Source of the DNA: an uncultured Caulobacter sp.
GTDB taxonomy: Bacteria > Pseudomonadota > Alphaproteobacteria > Caulobacterales > Caulobacteraceae
Direction of reading: 5' to 3'
NCBI RefSeq assembly: GCF_937900395.1
Contig: NZ_CALCDX010000042.1
Span: forward strand, 1-23,429
Length of the DNA: 23,429 bases
Shown here: piece by piece, positions 21,873 to 23,429 of the stretch
Numbering within the stretch: position 1 is the first letter of the stretch
How the letters are laid out: each line of letters starts with the position of its first letter
The notes under the pieces: generated by a model
What the model was told of the DNA's origin: nothing
Databases searched by the model: none
Seen by the model: the letters and a program-made list of their open reading frames with translations, nothing else
Program-made: the position numbers and the translations under genes

Positions 21873-22829
21873 ATGACCACCAAGCGCCTTCTGACCGCCG
21901 CCGCCGCGATCGCCCTGATGGCCGGCGCGGCTCATGCCCAAACCGCCGACACCGCGGCGCCCGCCGCGCAGGCGCCCGCGGCCGCCGCGCCGGTCGTCGC
22001 CAAGGGCGACCTGATCCAGACCGCCCAGGCCTCGGGCCAGTTCAGCACCTTCCTGAAGGCCGTTTCGTCGGTGAACCTGACCAGCGTCCTGAAGACCAAC
22101 CAGAACCTGACCCTGTTCGCCCCGACCGACGCGGCCTTCGCGGCCCTGCCGGCCGGCGAGCTCGACAAGCTGATGGCGCCGGACAACGGCCCGCTGCTGC
22201 AGAAGGTCCTGACCTACCACCTGATCAACGCCAAGGTGGACTCCAGCAAGATCAAGGGCGCCAAGGGCGAGGTGAAGAGCGTCGAGGGCTCGCCCCTGAT
22301 GCTGGACGGCAGCGGCGCGACGCCGATGGTCGACGGCGCCAACATCGTCCAGGCCGACGTGATGGCCTCCAACGGCGTGCTGCACGTCGTCGACAAGGTG
22401 CTGCTGCCCAAGGACGTGCCGGGCCTGCAAGCCGCTTCCGCCTCCGCCGCCACCGACGCCGGCGCGACGATGAACGTCGCGGCCAACGAGCAGGTTTCGC
22501 CGCCGGCTCCGCCCGAGCAGGCTGGCGTCCAGGTCCCGAGCGCCTCGACCACTTCCACCAACCCGACCCCGGCGACGCCGTCGACCGCCACCGACATGGC
22601 CGCCGATCCGGCCGCTTCGCCCTCGGCCATGGCCGCTCCGGCCGCCGGCGTCAGCGCTTCGGGCGTCGTGCCGAGCTCGTCGCAGTCGCCGGACGCCCAG
22701 GCCTCGCTGAAGGCGGGGGATCCGAACGTCGTCTCCAACGGCCCGGTCGCCGACACCCCCGAAAACCGCGCCAAGTACGGCAAGCCGATGTCGAACGCGG
22801 GCAAGCGCACCGCGCCCAAGGGCAACTGA
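21873..22829 (+). CDS. Exported fasciclin-domain (FAS1) protein with long disordered tail
   Basis: A 318-residue secreted or periplasmic protein. Residues 1-22 are a Sec signal peptide (cleavage near AHA/QT), followed by an Ala/Pro stretch. One FAS1 domain spans about 44-180, with the H1 motif NLTLFAPTDAAFAALP, the YH motif (VLTYHLINAKVD) and the H2 motif NGVLHVVDKVLLPKD. FAS1 domains mediate adhesion or matrix interaction. The final 140 residues are Ala, Pro, Ser and Thr rich and look unstructured, ending with a conserved-looking short block (PENRAKYGKPMSNAGKR). Most bacterial single-FAS1 proteins lack such a tail. AAAGGA precedes the ATG. It is closed by the terminator at 22921. Confidence 0.92.
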   Translation: MTTKRLLTAAAAIALMAGAAHAQTADTAAPAAQAPAAAAPVVAKGDLIQTAQASGQFSTFLKAVSSVNLTSVLKTNQNLTLFAPTDAAFAALPAGELDKLMAPDNGPLLQKVLTYHLINAKVDSSKIKGAKGEVKSVEGSPLMLDGSGATPMVDGANIVQADVMASNGVLHVVDKVLLPKDVPGLQAASASAATDAGATMNVAANEQVSPPAPPEQAGVQVPSASTTSTNPTPATPSTATDMAADPAASPSAMAAPAAGVSASGVVPSSSQSPDAQASLKAGDPNVVSNGPVADTPENRAKYGKPMSNAGKRTAPKGN

Positions 22830-22920
22830 GGCTTTCCAAGATTTCTTGCTGGTCGCGCGTCGGGCGGCGAAACCGTTCACACTTTCGCCTGACGCGCTCC
22901 GGACATCGCTTGAAGCACCG

Positions 22921-22954
22921 GTCGGCGGGCCCTATGGTCCGCCGACTTTTTTCT
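22921..22954 (+). terminator. Intrinsic terminator between fasciclin gene and glyQ
   Basis: An 11-base-pair stem with one mismatch (GTCGGCGGGCC at 22921-22931, GGTCCGCCGAC at 22936-22946), loop CTAT, then TTTTTTCT. It is a convincing intrinsic terminator 91 bases after the fasciclin stop and only 16 bases before the glyQ ATG, so it could alternatively be an attenuator within a glyQ leader. Confidence 0.85.
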
Positions 22955-22970
22955 AGGCCTGCTTCGATTG

Positions 22971-23429
22971 ATGTCGCGCGAAAAACCCAAGTCCTTCCAA
23001 AGCCTGATCCTGACGCTCCATGACTATTGGAGCCGGCAGGGCTGCGTGATCCTGCAGCCGCACGACGTCGAGGTGGGGGCGGGGACCCTGCACCCGGCCA
23101 CCGTGCTGCGCGCCCTGGGCCCCAAGCCCTGGAACGCGGCCTATGTGCAGCCCTCGCGCCGTCCGGGCGATGGCCGCTACGGCGAGAACCCCAACCGCCT
23201 GCAGCACTATTATCAATACCAGGTCATCCTGAAGCCGAACCCCGAGAACATGCAGGACCTTTATCTCGGCTCGCTGGAAGCGATCGGCCTGGACCTGCGC
23301 ACCCACGACATCCGCTTCGTCGAGGACGACTGGGAGAACCCGACCGTCGGCGCCTGGGGCCTGGGCTGGGAAGTCTGGTGCGATGGCATGGAAGTCAGCC
23401 AGTACACCTACTTCCAGCAGGTCGGCGGC
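22971..23429 (+). CDS. glyQ: Glycyl-tRNA synthetase alpha subunit (cut by window end)
   Basis: The N-terminal 153 residues of the alpha subunit of the bacterial alpha2-beta2 glycyl-tRNA synthetase, which forms glycyl-AMP and charges tRNA-Gly. Sequence is canonical: SFQSLILTLHDYWSRQGCVI, GAGTLHPATVLRALGPKPW, YVQPSRRPGDGRYGENPNRL, YYQYQVILKPNP and WENPTVGAWGLGWEVW, covering class II synthetase core motifs. The reading frame is open to the edge; glyS would be expected downstream. There is no clear Shine-Dalgarno between the terminator and the ATG, so the mRNA could be leaderless or translation inefficiently initiated. Confidence 0.97.
   Translation, partial: MSREKPKSFQSLILTLHDYWSRQGCVILQPHDVEVGAGTLHPATVLRALGPKPWNAAYVQPSRRPGDGRYGENPNRLQHYYQYQVILKPNPENMQDLYLGSLEAIGLDLRTHDIRFVEDDWENPTVGAWGLGWEVWCDGMEVSQYTYFQQVGG

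Overview
The window looks like chromosomal DNA of a high-GC alphaproteobacterium close to Caulobacter. This rests on very high G/C at third codon positions, an alphaproteobacterial LexA box (GTTC-N7-GTTC), Ala/Pro-rich exported proteins, and the families present (ETF-ubiquinone oxidoreductase, PA0069-type radical SAM protein, ECF42-type sigma factor beside a YCII/DGPF protein, PII plus AmtB with a signal peptide). The genus is inferred from sequence style, not from a database search. I see no rRNA, tRNA, CRISPR array, insertion sequence or prophage. Both edges cut genes: a LysR fragment on the left and glyQ on the right.

Layout. Positions 1-570 do not fit the rest: a LysR regulator fragment (minus, 1-240), then an unrelated plus-strand coding-like block (240-570), abutting an amidase (minus) whose C-terminus is lost at 572. 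This is either a rearranged scar or an assembly chimera. From 2028 to 4850 are tlyA, a glycine-zipper protein and a TrmA/RlmD-family RNA methyltransferase. From 4917 to 8488 are an acyltransferase, a YCII protein translationally coupled to an ECF42-like sigma factor, a small hydrophilic protein behind an EcfG-like promoter, and a CinA-domain protein. From 8491 to 10305 come a LexA box, a PA0069-family radical SAM protein, a riboswitch-like intergenic structure, an 11-codon ORF and a degenerate GT2-like protein. A 158-bp palindromic repeat separates this from a minus-strand pair (uracil-DNA glycosylase, then lytic transglycosylase).

From 13139 the plus strand carries ETF-ubiquinone oxidoreductase with a strong terminator, then a TPR lipoprotein, ispE and a cyclophilin with short spacing. 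The cyclophilin converges, with overlapping stop codons, on an Amj-type lipid II flippase gene. A bipartite dispersed-type repeat and a terminator precede the minus-strand glnK-amtB operon. DUF486, fasciclin and glyQ genes close the window.

Functional picture: mostly housekeeping (RNA modification, isoprenoid synthesis, cell wall, ammonium uptake, respiration) mixed with stress functions (SOS-type LexA box, two EcfG/SigT-like promoters, an ECF sigma factor, uracil repair). The least ordinary signals are the structured RNA-like element at 9638-9774, whose closing helix contains a ribosome binding site; the LexA-controlled, apparently leaderless radical SAM gene; the palindrome carrying the stop codons of both flanking genes; and the chimeric left edge.
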